Shown: positions 17,062-26,549, counted from the stretch's first letter. The stretch is 64,000 nt of DNA from RYN-230 sp963793825 (GCA_963793825.1 CAWCBE010000008.1:248001-312000); one strand, 5' to 3'. The notes: generated by a model not told the origin, from the sequence alone. A program made the numbers and translations.

Positions 17062-17841
17062 TCATGAGCCTGTCCTTTCGGTGCGGGCAGCGGGGGCGAC
17101 CTCGTCGAGGGCTCGCAGGGCGTTGAGGGTGCGGGGGTAGCCGATATACGGGATGAGCACGGTAAGGACGCTCAGCAGCCGGGCGCGGTCGTTGCCCACG
17201 TTGAGGTTGCCCGCGACGTGTCCCTTAACTTGGGCGTCGCATCCGCCGAGAGCGGCGAGCATGGCGAAGGTGAGCAGTTCGCGGGTGGGTACGTCGATGC
17301 CGGCGCGGGTCAGGTAGTCACCGAAGCAGTTCGCGGACAGGTAACGCTGCACATGCTGCTCATCATCGGGCGCGGCGGCATACATGGCGTCGACCCGCTC
17401 GCCGCCGACGATCTGCTGCTGCACGGCCAGCCCGCGGTCGCGCCGGGTCGCTGGGCTCGTTGCCGACTGGCTGGGCAGCGGCAACGGCTCCCCGCGGTCG
17501 GCGAGAACTTCGTTGGTGGCGTGCAGGAAGTCAAATACCTTAGCCATACCGACGTACGGGACGGCCTGGTAGACGATCTCTTTCAGCTCGACCGGCGCCA
17601 GTCCGGCGGTCAGTGCAGCACCGGCCATGACCCGGAACTCGGCCACGGCCTGGCTGGCGATCATCGCGGCCAGCTGCACCATGAGCCGGGTGCGGATGTC
17701 GAGGTTACTGTCGGCGAGCACCTCGTCGAAAGCGAAGTTGTCGAATCGCTCGATCAGTTCCGGGTCGGTCCGGGCCAGGGTCGATTCCCGGCCCGGGAAC
17801 AGTTCGTCGTGGTTGCGCCGGGCCGTCTCGCTGATAGCCAT
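17062..17841 (-). CDS. Carboxymuconolactone decarboxylase (CMD/AhpD-like) family protein
   Basis: The 259-residue product contains two CMD repeats. The first has DSNLDIRTRLMVQLAAMIAS and LAPVELKEIVYQAVPYVGMA (about residues 43-100). The second has LTRAGIDVPTRELLTFAMLA and DRARLLSVLTVLIPYIGYPR. The family includes decarboxylases and peroxiredoxin-like reductases, but the CxxC of AhpD is not present (the second repeat has GGCDAQV). It is 16 bp downstream of the cupin gene and its stop overlaps the start of the disrupted SDR gene. The trio looks like a small oxidative or aromatic-compound pathway. Confidence 0.88.
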   Translation of the reverse strand: MAISETARRNHDELFPGRESTLARTDPELIERFDNFAFDEVLADSNLDIRTRLMVQLAAMIASQAVAEFRVMAGAALTAGLAPVELKEIVYQAVPYVGMAKVFDFLHATNEVLADRGEPLPLPSQSATSPATRRDRGLAVQQQIVGGERVDAMYAAAPDDEQHVQRYLSANCFGDYLTRAGIDVPTRELLTFAMLAALGGCDAQVKGHVAGNLNVGNDRARLLSVLTVLIPYIGYPRTLNALRALDEVAPAARTERTGS

Positions 17842-17857
17842 GGTGTCCTCGTCCTGT

Positions 17858-18268
17858 TCAGGCGGCGGTGCTGTTGGCCGCGGTGTACTGCTCGTCAGTG
17901 ACCGGTTCGAGCCAGACGGTGGCGTCGGCGGCGGGGGTCTCGTCGAGGATCGCGTAGTGGCACATCATGTTGTCCGCAGTGCCGCCGTGCCAGTGCTCTT
18001 CTCCGGCCGGGGTCCAGACCGTGTCGCCGGCGCGCAGGCGGATGGCGGTGCCGTCGCGGGTGACGACCAGGCCCACGCCGTCGGTGCACTGCAGCAGCTG
18101 GCCATGGGCGTGGGAGTGCCAGTTAGTGCGCGCGCCGGGGGTGAACCGGACCAGCCCGACGACCAGGCGCGACGTGCCGTCGCCGTTGAAGATCGGGTTC
18201 ATGTAGACATCGCCGGTGAAGTTCTTGGCCGGAGTCTTGACCGTTGGGGCTGTCGGTCGGCGTTCCAT
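17858..18268 (-). CDS. Cupin-domain protein
   Basis: The start is set at ATG 18268 because AAGGAG lies just upstream; the open frame continues further but without homology. The 136-residue product is a single cupin barrel: RFTPGARTNWHSHAHGQLLQ (metal-binding His cluster and Gln, motif 1) and GDTVWTPAGEEHWHGGTADN (motif 2 with His). Proteins of this type with a paired gamma-CMD gene are common in actinobacteria and proteobacteria. It heads the minus-strand operon cupin-CMD-SDR. Confidence 0.88.
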   Translation of the reverse strand: MERRPTAPTVKTPAKNFTGDVYMNPIFNGDGTSRLVVGLVRFTPGARTNWHSHAHGQLLQCTDGVGLVVTRDGTAIRLRAGDTVWTPAGEEHWHGGTADNMMCHYAILDETPAADATVWLEPVTDEQYTAANSTAA

Positions 18269-18642
18269 CGTCGTGCTCCTTGTCAACGAGAATTGATTCA
18301 TAACTGGGTCAGGCGGATCGAAGTGCAGGAGGGTTCCGCGGCCCGGTGCCGGGATATGTCTGGCCAGCCCAGACCACGGGCTTGTACCTAGCGCAACGGC
18401 CCCCCGGTGCGTCGTGGAGCGAATTAGCTGGTACAAAGCGACATGGCAGCGGGACGAACGCGACCTGCGCGCGACGGCCCGTGCTGACGGCGACCCGGCG
18501 ATTGCTTTGATCGGTGCTCATAGATTTCTCCACTATTGATGAATTCGAGACATAATGAATCAGCACATTGGCGTTGTCCGCGAATGTGTTGGTGGCTTGC
18601 TCACGGCGTTGTCTTCGTCAGCGCCGAGCGGTTCTCAGCTGA
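18269..18642. other. Intergenic, between the cupin operon and the MmyB-type regulator
   Basis: The promoter of the cupin operon should lie here. A minus-strand ATG at 18521 has a fair GGAG site and opens a short frame (MSTDQSNRRVAVSTGRR), but the translation has no family signal and ends at 18309. It could be the stub of a lost gene. The stretch 18521-18580 is AT-rich relative to the surroundings. Confidence 0.4.
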
Positions 18643-19521
18643 TCATGTTTCCCCGTCGACGAGCTGACCTGTTTGCTCGGCGGTGGCTGCCCAGCTGGCG
18701 AGGAGGTTGAGGCTGTCGGCGGTGGGGCTGTCCTGAGGCGCCGTGTAGACGAGCAGGGTCAGGCCGGGCTGGGATGGCAGTTCCATGGCCTCGAAGTTGA
18801 GGTCGAGGTCGCCGACCACCGGGTGGTGGAGTTTCTTGTGCCCGGTACGGTGGAAGCGCACGTTGTGGGCGGCCCAGCGGGTGCGGAAGTCTTCGCTGCG
18901 GGTAGACAGCTCACCGACGAGTTCGACGAGTTTCTTGTCGTAGGGGTTACGGCCAGCCTCCAGGCGCAGCATGGCGGCGATGTCGTCGGCGGCGCGGTCC
19001 CAGTCGGTGAAGAAGTCGCGGGAGGCGGGGTCGAGGTAGACAAAACGGGCGTTGTTCGGAGGCCGGTGTGAGTCGGCGAGCAGCGGCGCGTACAGAGCGC
19101 GGGCCAGGCGGTTGGCGGCGAGCATGTCGTGGCGGGCGTTGCGCACCCAGGCCGGCGCGTTGGTGATCGCGTCGAGGACCTGCTGCACGCTCGCCGTGAC
19201 ACCCGGTTCTCTGCTCCGGCGCAGCCGCGCAGGCTGGCGTTCGGATCCGCGGGCGAGGTCGAAAAGGTAGTCGCGTTCGGCGTCGTCCAGTTGGAGCGCC
19301 CGGGCGACGCCCTCGAGGACGGCGTCCGAGGCGCCGGCCAGGTTGCCGCGCTCCATGCGGACGTAGTAGTCGATGCTGACCCCGGCGAGCATCGCAACCT
19401 CTTCCCGCCGCAGTCCACTCACCCGGCGGTTGCCGCCGTAGGCGGGCAGGCCGGCCTGCTCGGGGGTGATTCGCCCCCGCCGGGAGGCGAGGAACTCGCG
19501 GACCTGCGCTCGGTTGTCCAT
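18643..19521 (-). CDS. XRE-family regulator with MmyB-like ligand-binding domain
   Basis: The 292-residue product has an N-terminal helix-turn-helix (residues about 12-75: RRGRITPEQAGLPAYGGNRR, GLRREEVAMLAGVSIDYYVR, MERGNLAGASDAVLEGVARA). A MmyB-like domain follows: AWVRNARHDMLAANRLARAL, YLDPASRDFFTDWDRAADDI, LSTRSEDFRTRWAAHNVRFH and FEAMELPSQPGLTLLVYTAP. This is a standard one-component regulator of actinobacteria that usually controls an adjacent SDR or MFS gene. Here it faces a broken MFS gene across 116 bp and follows the cupin-CMD-SDR operon, so both are candidate targets. Confidence 0.9.
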   Translation of the reverse strand: MDNRAQVREFLASRRGRITPEQAGLPAYGGNRRVSGLRREEVAMLAGVSIDYYVRMERGNLAGASDAVLEGVARALQLDDAERDYLFDLARGSERQPARLRRSREPGVTASVQQVLDAITNAPAWVRNARHDMLAANRLARALYAPLLADSHRPPNNARFVYLDPASRDFFTDWDRAADDIAAMLRLEAGRNPYDKKLVELVGELSTRSEDFRTRWAAHNVRFHRTGHKKLHHPVVGDLDLNFEAMELPSQPGLTLLVYTAPQDSPTADSLNLLASWAATAEQTGQLVDGET

Positions 19522-19637
19522 GACCTCACGCTAGGTGCTCTCAGTGCCCCGAGGGAGGCACTGGCATTACCCGGAAGCGCATTACCTGGAAGAACGGGCA
19601 CTCCCGCGGACGTGCGGACACGCGTTGACTCACGACC

Positions 19638-19770
19638 ATGAACGCATCGGACGAGGCAGCTGCCCGCGCCACACGAGGCGATCCTGGCGATCATCCTGGT
19701 CAGCTACTTCATGATCTTGCTGGACAACTCGATCATCTTCACCGCGCTGCCGACGATCCACACCGCGCAG
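19638..19770 (+). pseudogene. MFS multidrug transporter, N-terminal stub
   Basis: A frame with AILAIILVSYFMILLDNSII and FTALPTIHTA is the first transmembrane helix and 'LDNSI...ALP' motif A region of DHA2-type drug exporters. The ATG at 19638 is in a different frame, so a small indel has also occurred. After about 19770 the sequence switches to a recombinase. The gene was probably the divergent partner of the MmyB-type regulator. Confidence 0.7.
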
Positions 19771-20588
19771 AGAAGGTCGTCCACCCGGCGCTGGTCAGCG
19801 ACGGCACCTTCGCCGAAGTTCAGCAGATGCTCGCCGGCCGCAGCGGCGGCCAGCACAAGCCGCACCGCTCCAAGCACCACTACGCGCTGCGCGGCCTGCT
19901 GGTATGCGGACTGTGCGACCGGCGCATGCGGGGCCACTGGGCCAACGCCGCACCGTATTACCGGTGCACCTTCGCCACCGAGTACGGCCTGGCCAACCGC
20001 GTCCAGCACCCCCGCAACGTCACCCTCCGCCAGGACGCCATCCTCGGCCCCCTAGACAAATGGCTTTTCCGGAAGTTCGACGCCCGCCACCTGGCCCAGA
20101 CCATCGACGAGCTGACCGCCGCCGCGAAACTGCCGCCCGCACCGGCCGATGGCCCTGACGGCGAGGCTGGGGCCCGGATCGCGGTCTGCGACCGCAAGCT
20201 CACCGGCTACCGCGCCGCTCTCGATGCGGGCGGGGACCCCACCACCATCTCCCGTTGGATCACCGAGACCACCGCCGAGCGCGCCCGGCTCGTGGCCAGG
20301 ACGCGCCCGGTGACACCACGTGCGCCCATGACCGGCGAGCAGATCGCATCCATCGTCACCGCGCTCGGCGACATCCTGGCTGTTCTCAGGGACGCGGACC
20401 AGGCCGACAAGGCAGAGATCTACAGCCAGCTCGGCCTGCGGCTCACTTACCAGCCAGGCCATCGCATCGTCCGCGCCGAGGCGCACCTCGACCAGACTCC
20501 CCATTGGGATTTCGACAGTGTCCGAGGGGGGATTGCACCCATACCCCCACATTGCTCTATGAGCTACAGCGCCGAGATAAATCTCTAG
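19771..20588 (+). pseudogene. Serine recombinase, C-terminal half only
   Basis: The reading KVVHPALVSDGTFAEVQQML is the end of the recombinase domain. A zinc-ribbon (LLVCGLCDRRMRGHW and APYYRC) and a long helical C-terminal region (ARIAVCDRKLTGYRAALDAG, KAEIYSQLGLRLTYQPG) follow and end at 20588. The catalytic resolvase domain with the active-site Ser is missing. The fragment is fused to the MFS stub. It belongs to a large-serine-integrase or transposon-resolvase lineage distinct from the intact gene at 24910-26427. Confidence 0.8.
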
Positions 20589-20671
20589 CATCCGTGCCGC
20601 CTGCCGAAGGCCCTATGTCCGTGACATGCAGGAACGCTATTTGCCGCTCGAGTGATGGCTGGCTCGTACTT

Positions 20672-22317
20672 GAGTTGGCTCACGATTCGGGTTCTGGGCT
20701 GACGCGACCGCTGTGACCTGGGGGTTCCCGGTTCGGCGGAGCTGGATTTGCACACTAAACGGGCCGTAGAGTTGCCGGGTGCCGTATGTGCGGACGGTGA
20801 AGACGGCGTCGGGCGCCACGGCGGTGCAGATCGTGTACTCCTGGCATCGGGGGTCGCGGGAGATCGAGCACATCGGCTCCGCTCAGGATGAGGCGGAGCT
20901 GGAGCTGCTGAAGGCCGTCGCCCGGCAGCGGCTGGCCGCGGGGCAGGGCGAGCTTGACCTGGGCCTGGATACGGCCGCGGCGGGCGGACCGCTGCCGATC
21001 ACCGCGTCGCGGATGAGCTGCCTGCTCGATGCGCTGTCGCATGCTTACCGGATGCTGGGCTTTGACCGGGCCAGTGGCGGTGATGCGGTGTTCGGGCAGC
21101 TGGTGGCCGCGCGGATCATCGAGCCGGTCAGCAAGGCCGACAGCTTGCGGGTGCTGGGGAAGCCGGGGTGGCCGGCCCGTCGTATGCGACGCTCAAGCGC
21201 CGCCTCCCCGCCTATGCCAAGGAGGCGTTCCGGCAGGAGATCTCCGCTGCTTGCGCCGCGCATGCCGGGCTGGGCCCGGCCAGCCTGGTGCTCTACGACG
21301 TGTCCACGCCCTACTTTGAGACCGATGAGGGCGACGGATTCCGCGAGAGCGGCTTTTCGAAGGAGCGGCGGCTGGAGCCGCAGATAACGATCGGCCTGCT
21401 GACTGACCAGTCTGGGTTCCCGCTGATGGTGTCGGCGTTCGAGGGGAACAAGGCCGAGACCAAGACCATGCTGCCGGTCATCGAGGCGTTCATGACCGCG
21501 CACCAGCTCCCCGATGTCACGGTCGTCGCGGATGCCGGGATGGTGAGCGAAGCGAACCAGAAGGCGATCGAGGCAGCCGGGCTGTCGTTCATCCTCGGCA
21601 TGCGCATCCCGCAGGTCCCCTACGTGGTGAAGCAGTGGCGCCGCGAGCACCCTGGCCAGGACATCCCGGACGGGGACACCTTCACCCAGCCCTGGCCAGC
21701 CGGGCCGGCCGGCGGCCGCCGCGACCAGGTCATCTACTACCAGTACCGCCATGACCGGGCCCGCCGCACGCTGCGCGGGATCGATGAGCAGGTGAAGAAG
21801 GCCGAGCAGGCCGTCGCGGGCAAGGTCCCGGTCAAGCGCAACCGGTTCATTCAGCTGGCCGGCGGCACCCGGTCGGTGAACCGCGAGCTCGAGGAGAAGG
21901 CACGGGCGCTCGCAGGCCTGAAGGGCTACATCACCAATCTGCGGGCCTGCCCGGACGGCACCCCGGTCACCGCGGAGTTCGTGATCGGCGCCTACCATCG
22001 GCTCTTCCAGATCGAGAAATCCTTCCGGATGGCGAAAAGCGACCTGCAGGCCAGGCCCATCTACCACCGGACCAGGGACTCGATTGAGGCCCACCTGACT
22101 ATCGTGTTCGCCGCCCTCGCGGTCAGCCGCTGGATCGAGCACCATACCGGCTGGTCCATCCGCAAATTCGTCAAGACCGCCCGCCGCTACCGCACCATCC
22201 AGATCCAGGCCGGACCGCACACCATCAACGCCGCCGACCCCCTCCCCGACGACCTCCGCCAAGCCCTCGAAACGATCAGCCGCGCCAGCCGGACTGCACA
22301 CTAAATTGAGCCAACTC
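20672..22317 (+). mobile_element. IS1634-family insertion sequence
   Basis: GAGTTGGCTCA at 20672-20682 and TGAGCCAACTC at 22307-22317 are perfect 11-bp inverted repeats that bracket an IS1634-type (IS4-superfamily) transposase gene. TCGTAC occurs just outside both ends, but not at an exact distance, so a target duplication is not proven. The element is about 1.65 kb. Confidence 0.82.
20779..22304 (+). pseudogene. IS1634-family transposase with one frameshift
   Basis: The first frame (20779 to about 21165) reads MPYVRTVKTASGATAVQIVY, SWHRGSREIEHIGSAQDEAE and ARIIEPVSKADSLRVLGKPG. The second frame continues VAGPSYATLKRRLPAYAKEA, SLVLYDVSTPYFETDEGDGF (catalytic Asp), VTVVADAGMVSEANQKAIEA (second Asp) and FRMAKSDLQARPIYHRTRDS (Glu-region) to 22304. 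The frame change is one missing G in the run AAGCCGGGG at about 21165. Full length would be about 508 residues. The rest is well conserved, so the frameshift is either recent or a sequencing error. Confidence 0.88.
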
Positions 22318-22526
22318 GGGTCGTACGCCGGTGCTTCCGTATCACCGGGCCTGAATCTCCGTGAAACGCGACAGCATCAGGAAGACCGGGCAACGCCGGC
22401 TCTGTTCGTGGTCGCCGGGCTGGCGCTAAATTTAGGTACTAGGCATGCGGGCTACCCGGCCAGCACAGCCACAAACAGTTAGCGCACCCGGTGGCCGTAA
22501 GCAGGGTGCTCCGGCCGGCGTCCAGG

Positions 22527-24041
22527 CTAGAGCCCGGTTTGGGTGGTCAGCCGACCCGAGTCAACGGCTGCCCTGAACGCGGCATAATCCCGCTCGTTCT
22601 GGTCGGCGTAAGCGGCCGAGAAGTCTGCAATCGCCCGGTCGAAAGCATCCCCTTTACCGAGGTAGGAGGCGATAGCAATGCGGTCGCCCCAGCGGGCGTG
22701 GGCTCGGGCCAGGGTCGCTCCGCAGATGCGCGAGTACAGGGTGGCCCCGGGCGGGAGCATAGTGTCCACGTCCGCGCTGCCCTTCCAGTCCTGGAATTGG
22801 CGCACGTAGTAGTCGCGGGTGACCCCGTCCAGCCCTTTGATGCGCTGCCAGCCCAGGAAGATGTCGGTCGCGGCCTGCATCAGACGCTGCCCGGCCACCA
22901 CCCGCTCGCCATGGTGGGAGTATGCGCTCGCCCCCAGGAAACGTTCGAGGACGGACGCTTGCGCCTCCTTGACCTGCAAGAACAAGGGGTCGTTATGGTC
23001 CCGGCCGAGCATCAGCATGATGTAGCAGCGGGTGCCGACGCTGCCCACGCCCACCATCTTGTAGGCCACGTGGGCGTAGCGGTACTCCTCGACCGGGTGG
23101 TGCTGGCGCCCGAGCGTGCGCCGGTAGGAGCTGAGCAGTTTTTTGATCAGGGGGGCGGGATCCTCCCATTCCGACCCGGGCTGGATCAGGTCCTCAATCG
23201 GGATGATGAGCGGAGGATCGGCGACGATCCGCGGTTCACCGTCGAGGTCGTCCGCCCGCCTTGCGAACACCCGCGTGCTGTCACGGGTACGCGCCTTGGC
23301 CACCATCTCCTCGGTCGCCCGCGCCTCCTTCTTGCTGACCCGTTTGACGCGCACCTCCTGGTGGACCAGCTTGAGCAGCATCCCGGCCTCCAGATGCTCG
23401 TACCACGCATCCAGGGAGCGCATCCCGGCCGCCTCGCGCATGCGGTCCCGGTATTCCTTAACCCCGGCCATGACGATGTCCCGGCGGTCGGCGCGGCTGA
23501 AGCCGCGGTCGCGTCCCATCACCTCGAAACTGGCCGCCAGGCGCTTGACGTCCCACTCCCACGGGCCGGGGAGGGTCTCATCGAAATCGTTGATGTCGAA
23601 CAGCATCCGCCGCTCGGGGCTGCCGAACAGGCCGAAATTCGACAGGTGTGCGTCACCGCACAGTTGCACGGTGACCCCGGACTGAGGGGTCGCCGCCAGA
23701 TCGGCCGCCATGATCAGCGCGGCGCCCCGGTAGAAGGTGAAGGGGGAGACCACCATCCGCCCGTACCGGATGGGGACCAGGCTGGGGACCCGGCTCGCCG
23801 CCTGCTCCTCAAGCAGCGCGATCGGATCCGGGCGGTCCGGTGCGGGTGTCCACCGCCCGTGGCTCGATCTTGGGGCCTGCTGGCGGGCGGCTCGGCCTCT
23901 GGCCACCCGCTCATCCACGGTCAGGTGGGCCCGCCTCCACGCGGACGCGAAGGTGGACGCCGCCGCGTGCGTGGTCCCGGGCCGCGAAGTCTGAGCCGGG
24001 TGCGAACGCTCTTCCAGGACGCCCCCAGTCGTGTTCGTCAC
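22527..24041 (-). CDS. DUF2252-domain protein
   Basis: The 504-residue protein belongs to DUF2252, a kinase-like-fold family common in actinobacteria. Family motifs seen are LVPIRYGRMVVSPFTFYRGA, VQLCGDAHLSNFGLFGSPER (a His/Asp pair like the aminoglycoside-kinase catalytic loop), LFDINDFDETLPGPWEWDVK, VKRLAASFEVMGRDRGFS and LYSRICGATLARAHARWGDR. The resemblance to phosphotransferases is structural inference; no substrate is known. It stands alone on the minus strand downstream of a broken ABC permease gene. Confidence 0.88.
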   Translation of the reverse strand: MTNTTGGVLEERSHPAQTSRPGTTHAAASTFASAWRRAHLTVDERVARGRAARQQAPRSSHGRWTPAPDRPDPIALLEEQAASRVPSLVPIRYGRMVVSPFTFYRGAALIMAADLAATPQSGVTVQLCGDAHLSNFGLFGSPERRMLFDINDFDETLPGPWEWDVKRLAASFEVMGRDRGFSRADRRDIVMAGVKEYRDRMREAAGMRSLDAWYEHLEAGMLLKLVHQEVRVKRVSKKEARATEEMVAKARTRDSTRVFARRADDLDGEPRIVADPPLIIPIEDLIQPGSEWEDPAPLIKKLLSSYRRTLGRQHHPVEEYRYAHVAYKMVGVGSVGTRCYIMLMLGRDHNDPLFLQVKEAQASVLERFLGASAYSHHGERVVAGQRLMQAATDIFLGWQRIKGLDGVTRDYYVRQFQDWKGSADVDTMLPPGATLYSRICGATLARAHARWGDRIAIASYLGKGDAFDRAIADFSAAYADQNERDYAAFRAAVDSGRLTTQTGL

Positions 24042-24193
24042 CGCTGCCTAGCTGGGCGGATCAGCGGAAGGTCAGTGCCACCGTATGGTCATATCTGGTG
24101 GCGTTCCATGACCTTGGCCTTGATCAGCGTAAACCAGTCCCCTGGCCAGGGCCCATCACGCGCTCTGGCCGTGGGCCCTCCCCGGCGATGCCT

Positions 24194-24835
24194 TCATCGA
24201 CCGACGCGGCGTTGCGATAAGGCGATATCGGCGGTACGCCGCCGGGCGGCGTGGCTGACCAGGCTGCGGTCATCGATCCCGGTGGCGGCGCCCATGAACT
24301 GGTTGACCGGCCGGGCGATGGCGCGCCGGCCCCGCCCGGCCAGGGCCGGCCAGCTGGATCGCCGCAGCGTGTCCAGGACCACCGACCGGGGCTTCTGGCT
24401 CGCCTCCGTCTGCTCAAGGCGGAACCGTTCCACGTAGGCGATCAGCGGCCGCCAGAAAACGACGTCGACCGCCAGGATCATGACGATCATGGTGATGATG
24501 CCCCAGGCGACGTGACCGAGCTGGCTCTGCTCCACCGCCACGCCCACGTAGGAGCCCACCCCGGGAAGCGTGTACCGGTGGCCGCCGACGATGATCAGCT
24601 CCGACGCGGTGAGGAAGAACCAGCTACCGCCGAAGCTCATCATCCCGTTCCAGACCAGCCCGATCGCCCCGCCCGGCACGTCGATGCTCCAGAACCGCTT
24701 CCAACGCGACAGCCCCATGAGCCGGCTCGCCTCGTCCAGCTCACCGGACTGGGTGACCAGCGAGTGGTAGAAGGAGAACGTGATGTTCCAGGCCTGGGAG
24801 GTGAACACAGCGAAGACCGACGCCGTCTCCAGAGC
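24194..24835 (-). pseudogene. ABC transporter permease (NitT/TauT type), truncated
   Basis: The minus-strand reading FTSQAWNITFSFYHSLVTQS, ELDEASRLMGLSRWKRFWSI, GLVWNGMMSFGGSWFFLTAS, ELIIVGGHRYTLPGVGSYVG and MILAVDVVFWRPLIAYVERF is the C-terminal part of an ABC permease domain, including the EAA loop (ELDEASRLMGLSRWKRF). It is cut at about 24835, where the recombinase region begins, so the N-terminal half is gone. In many relatives a second permease domain follows RF(R)LE; here the frame ends soon after. The ATPase and binding-protein genes are absent. Confidence 0.8.
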
Positions 24836-24909
24836 GGGTGCGCTGTGTTTCAGGTGCTGCGGCCGGGACACATGAAGCTCCTGATGCCAAGAAGCGCACA
24901 GACCTTGAC

Positions 24910-26427
24910 ATGGACATCGACGGGGCCCGCATCATGACAGCACCGCGAGATCAAGGTACGGAAGCCCGGCGCCTGGACAGGGAAGAGCTGCTGGCGTGGG
25001 CGGAGCGCGCTGGGCACCACCCGGCGGCCGAGCCGGGTCGTGGCGGGATGCGGTTTGCGTTCTACTGGCGGGTGTCAACCGAGGATCATCAGGACCCGGT
25101 GACGTCGCGGGCGCGGCAGCTCGGCCAGGCGGGGGCGCTGGTGGCCGGGCACGGGCGGATCGTCGCGGAGTTCTTCGACATCGGCCAGAGCCGGACGCTG
25201 GCCTGGGCGCGCCGCCCGCAGGCCGCAGCCCTCGTCGCCGGGCTGGGCGACCCGGACCGGGACTGGGATGCGGTGGTGATCGGAGAGTATGAGCGGGCGT
25301 TCTACGGGAGCCAGTTCGCCTCGATGGCGCCGCTCTTCGAGCACTACGGGATCCAGCTGTGGACTCCCGAAGTCGGCGGCCGGGTCGACTTCGACGCCGA
25401 GGATCACGAGCAGACGATGCTGGCGCTCGGCTTGCAATCCAAGCGGGAGATCACCCGCACCAGGATCCGGGTCCGCACCGCGATGGCCGCACAGACCAGG
25501 CAACAGGGCCGCTACCTCGGCGGCCGGCCGCCCTACGGGTACCGGCTCGCCGACGCCGGCCCTCACCCGAACAAGGCGCACGCGGCGTGGGGTCGGCGGG
25601 CGCGCCGGCTGGAGCCCGACCCGCAGACGGCGCCGCAAGTGGCGTGGATCTTCACCCAACGCCTCGCCGGGCACAGCATGGCCCGGATAGCCCGCGCGCT
25701 CAACGACGCCGCGGTCCCGTGCCCGTCGGCCGCCGACCCGCAGCGCAACCCACATCGCAGCGGCAACGCGTGGACCCTGCACACCGTGCGGGCCATCCTG
25801 GGTAACCCCCGTTACACGGGGCGGCAGGTGTGGAACCGGCAGCGCACCGACGCCGACCTGGTCAACCCGGCGAACACTGGGCTCGGGCACCGGCCAGTGC
25901 AGCGGTGGAACCTGCCCGAAGGCTGGGTCATCTCCGCCCGTCCGGCCCACCCCGCGATCGTCACAGAGGCCGATTTCATCGACGCCCAGGACCTGACCGC
26001 CCGCCGCGGCCCGCACAGCCCGGCAGGACGCCACTACCAGCTGACCGGGCTGCTGCGCTGCGGCACCTGCGAGCGGCTCCTGGAATCGTGCTGGTCCAAC
26101 GGCAAGCCCGCCTACCGGTGCCGCCACGGCCACACCACCGCCACCCACCCGGACCCCACCCGGCCGCGGAACGCCTACATCCGCGAAGACCAGATCCTGC
26201 CCCGCCTCCCGGCCCTGGGCATCCTCATCGGCGCCCCGGCCCGCAGTAGCCGCAAGCGGGGCACAGCACACTCGCCGGCCCCGGCCGGAGCGGCACACCT
26301 GATCAGCTACCTGCGAGTCAAGGGCATCACGCTCACCTACGACCCGGACGAACACACCCTGCGCGCCGACACCCACGGCTTAGCATCGGTCACCATCGAC
26401 CGCAGATCGCCGACGGCAAGGAGATAA
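24910..26427 (+). CDS. Serine recombinase (resolvase plus recombinase domains), intact
   Basis: This is a site-specific DNA recombinase of about 505 residues. The resolvase domain starts at FAFYWRVSTEDHQDPVTSRA, with the catalytic Ser in YWRVSTED, followed by DIGQSRTLAWARRPQ, VVIGEYERAFYGSQFA and LGLQSKREITRTRIRVRTAM. The recombinase domain has GRYLGGRPPYGYRLADAGPH, MARIARALNDAAVPCPSAAD and WTLHTVRAILGNPRYTGRQV. A zinc ribbon (LLRCGTCERLLESC and YRCRHGH) and a short C-terminus follow. Start codons at 24910 and 24934 are both possible. It truncated the ABC permease and ends 101 bp before the first tRNA-Leu-derived repeat, so it may have helped move the neighbouring CHAT modules. Confidence 0.9.
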   Translation: MDIDGARIMTAPRDQGTEARRLDREELLAWAERAGHHPAAEPGRGGMRFAFYWRVSTEDHQDPVTSRARQLGQAGALVAGHGRIVAEFFDIGQSRTLAWARRPQAAALVAGLGDPDRDWDAVVIGEYERAFYGSQFASMAPLFEHYGIQLWTPEVGGRVDFDAEDHEQTMLALGLQSKREITRTRIRVRTAMAAQTRQQGRYLGGRPPYGYRLADAGPHPNKAHAAWGRRARRLEPDPQTAPQVAWIFTQRLAGHSMARIARALNDAAVPCPSAADPQRNPHRSGNAWTLHTVRAILGNPRYTGRQVWNRQRTDADLVNPANTGLGHRPVQRWNLPEGWVISARPAHPAIVTEADFIDAQDLTARRGPHSPAGRHYQLTGLLRCGTCERLLESCWSNGKPAYRCRHGHTTATHPDPTRPRNAYIREDQILPRLPALGILIGAPARSSRKRGTAHSPAPAGAAHLISYLRVKGITLTYDPDEHTLRADTHGLASVTIDRRSPTARR

Positions 26428-26528
26428 CCAAGGCTGAATCAGCAGGCAAAAGCGCCCGCAGCGGCGGAAGGCCGAGCCTGGGCGACGCCCCAGTGTGCCC
26501 GAATTCAGCAGCTCATGGGGAAATTGTG

Positions 26529-26549
26529 TGTCCGAGGGCGACTTGAACC
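26529..26549 (-). repeat. tRNA-Leu 3'-end direct repeat, copy 3 (att-like)
   Basis: This 21-bp stretch (TGTCCGAGGGCGACTTGAAC and one more base) matches the 3' end of the tRNA-Leu gene at 36426-36447 with one base missing and one substituted. The following 100 bp is also similar to that after the copy at 31468. It marks the distal end of CHAT module 1. The flanking 26428-26683 contains no other gene. Confidence 0.75.

Noticed and set aside
18309..18566. Small protein starting MSTDQSNRRVAV between the cupin and regulator genes.
   Set aside because: There is a fair ribosome site but no recognisable domain, and codon pattern fades quickly. It is kept only as a remark in the intergenic entry.
20672..22317. 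Target-site duplication TCGTAC around the IS1634-family element.
   Set aside because: The hexamer lies at different distances from the two inverted repeats, so it is not a true duplication by position.
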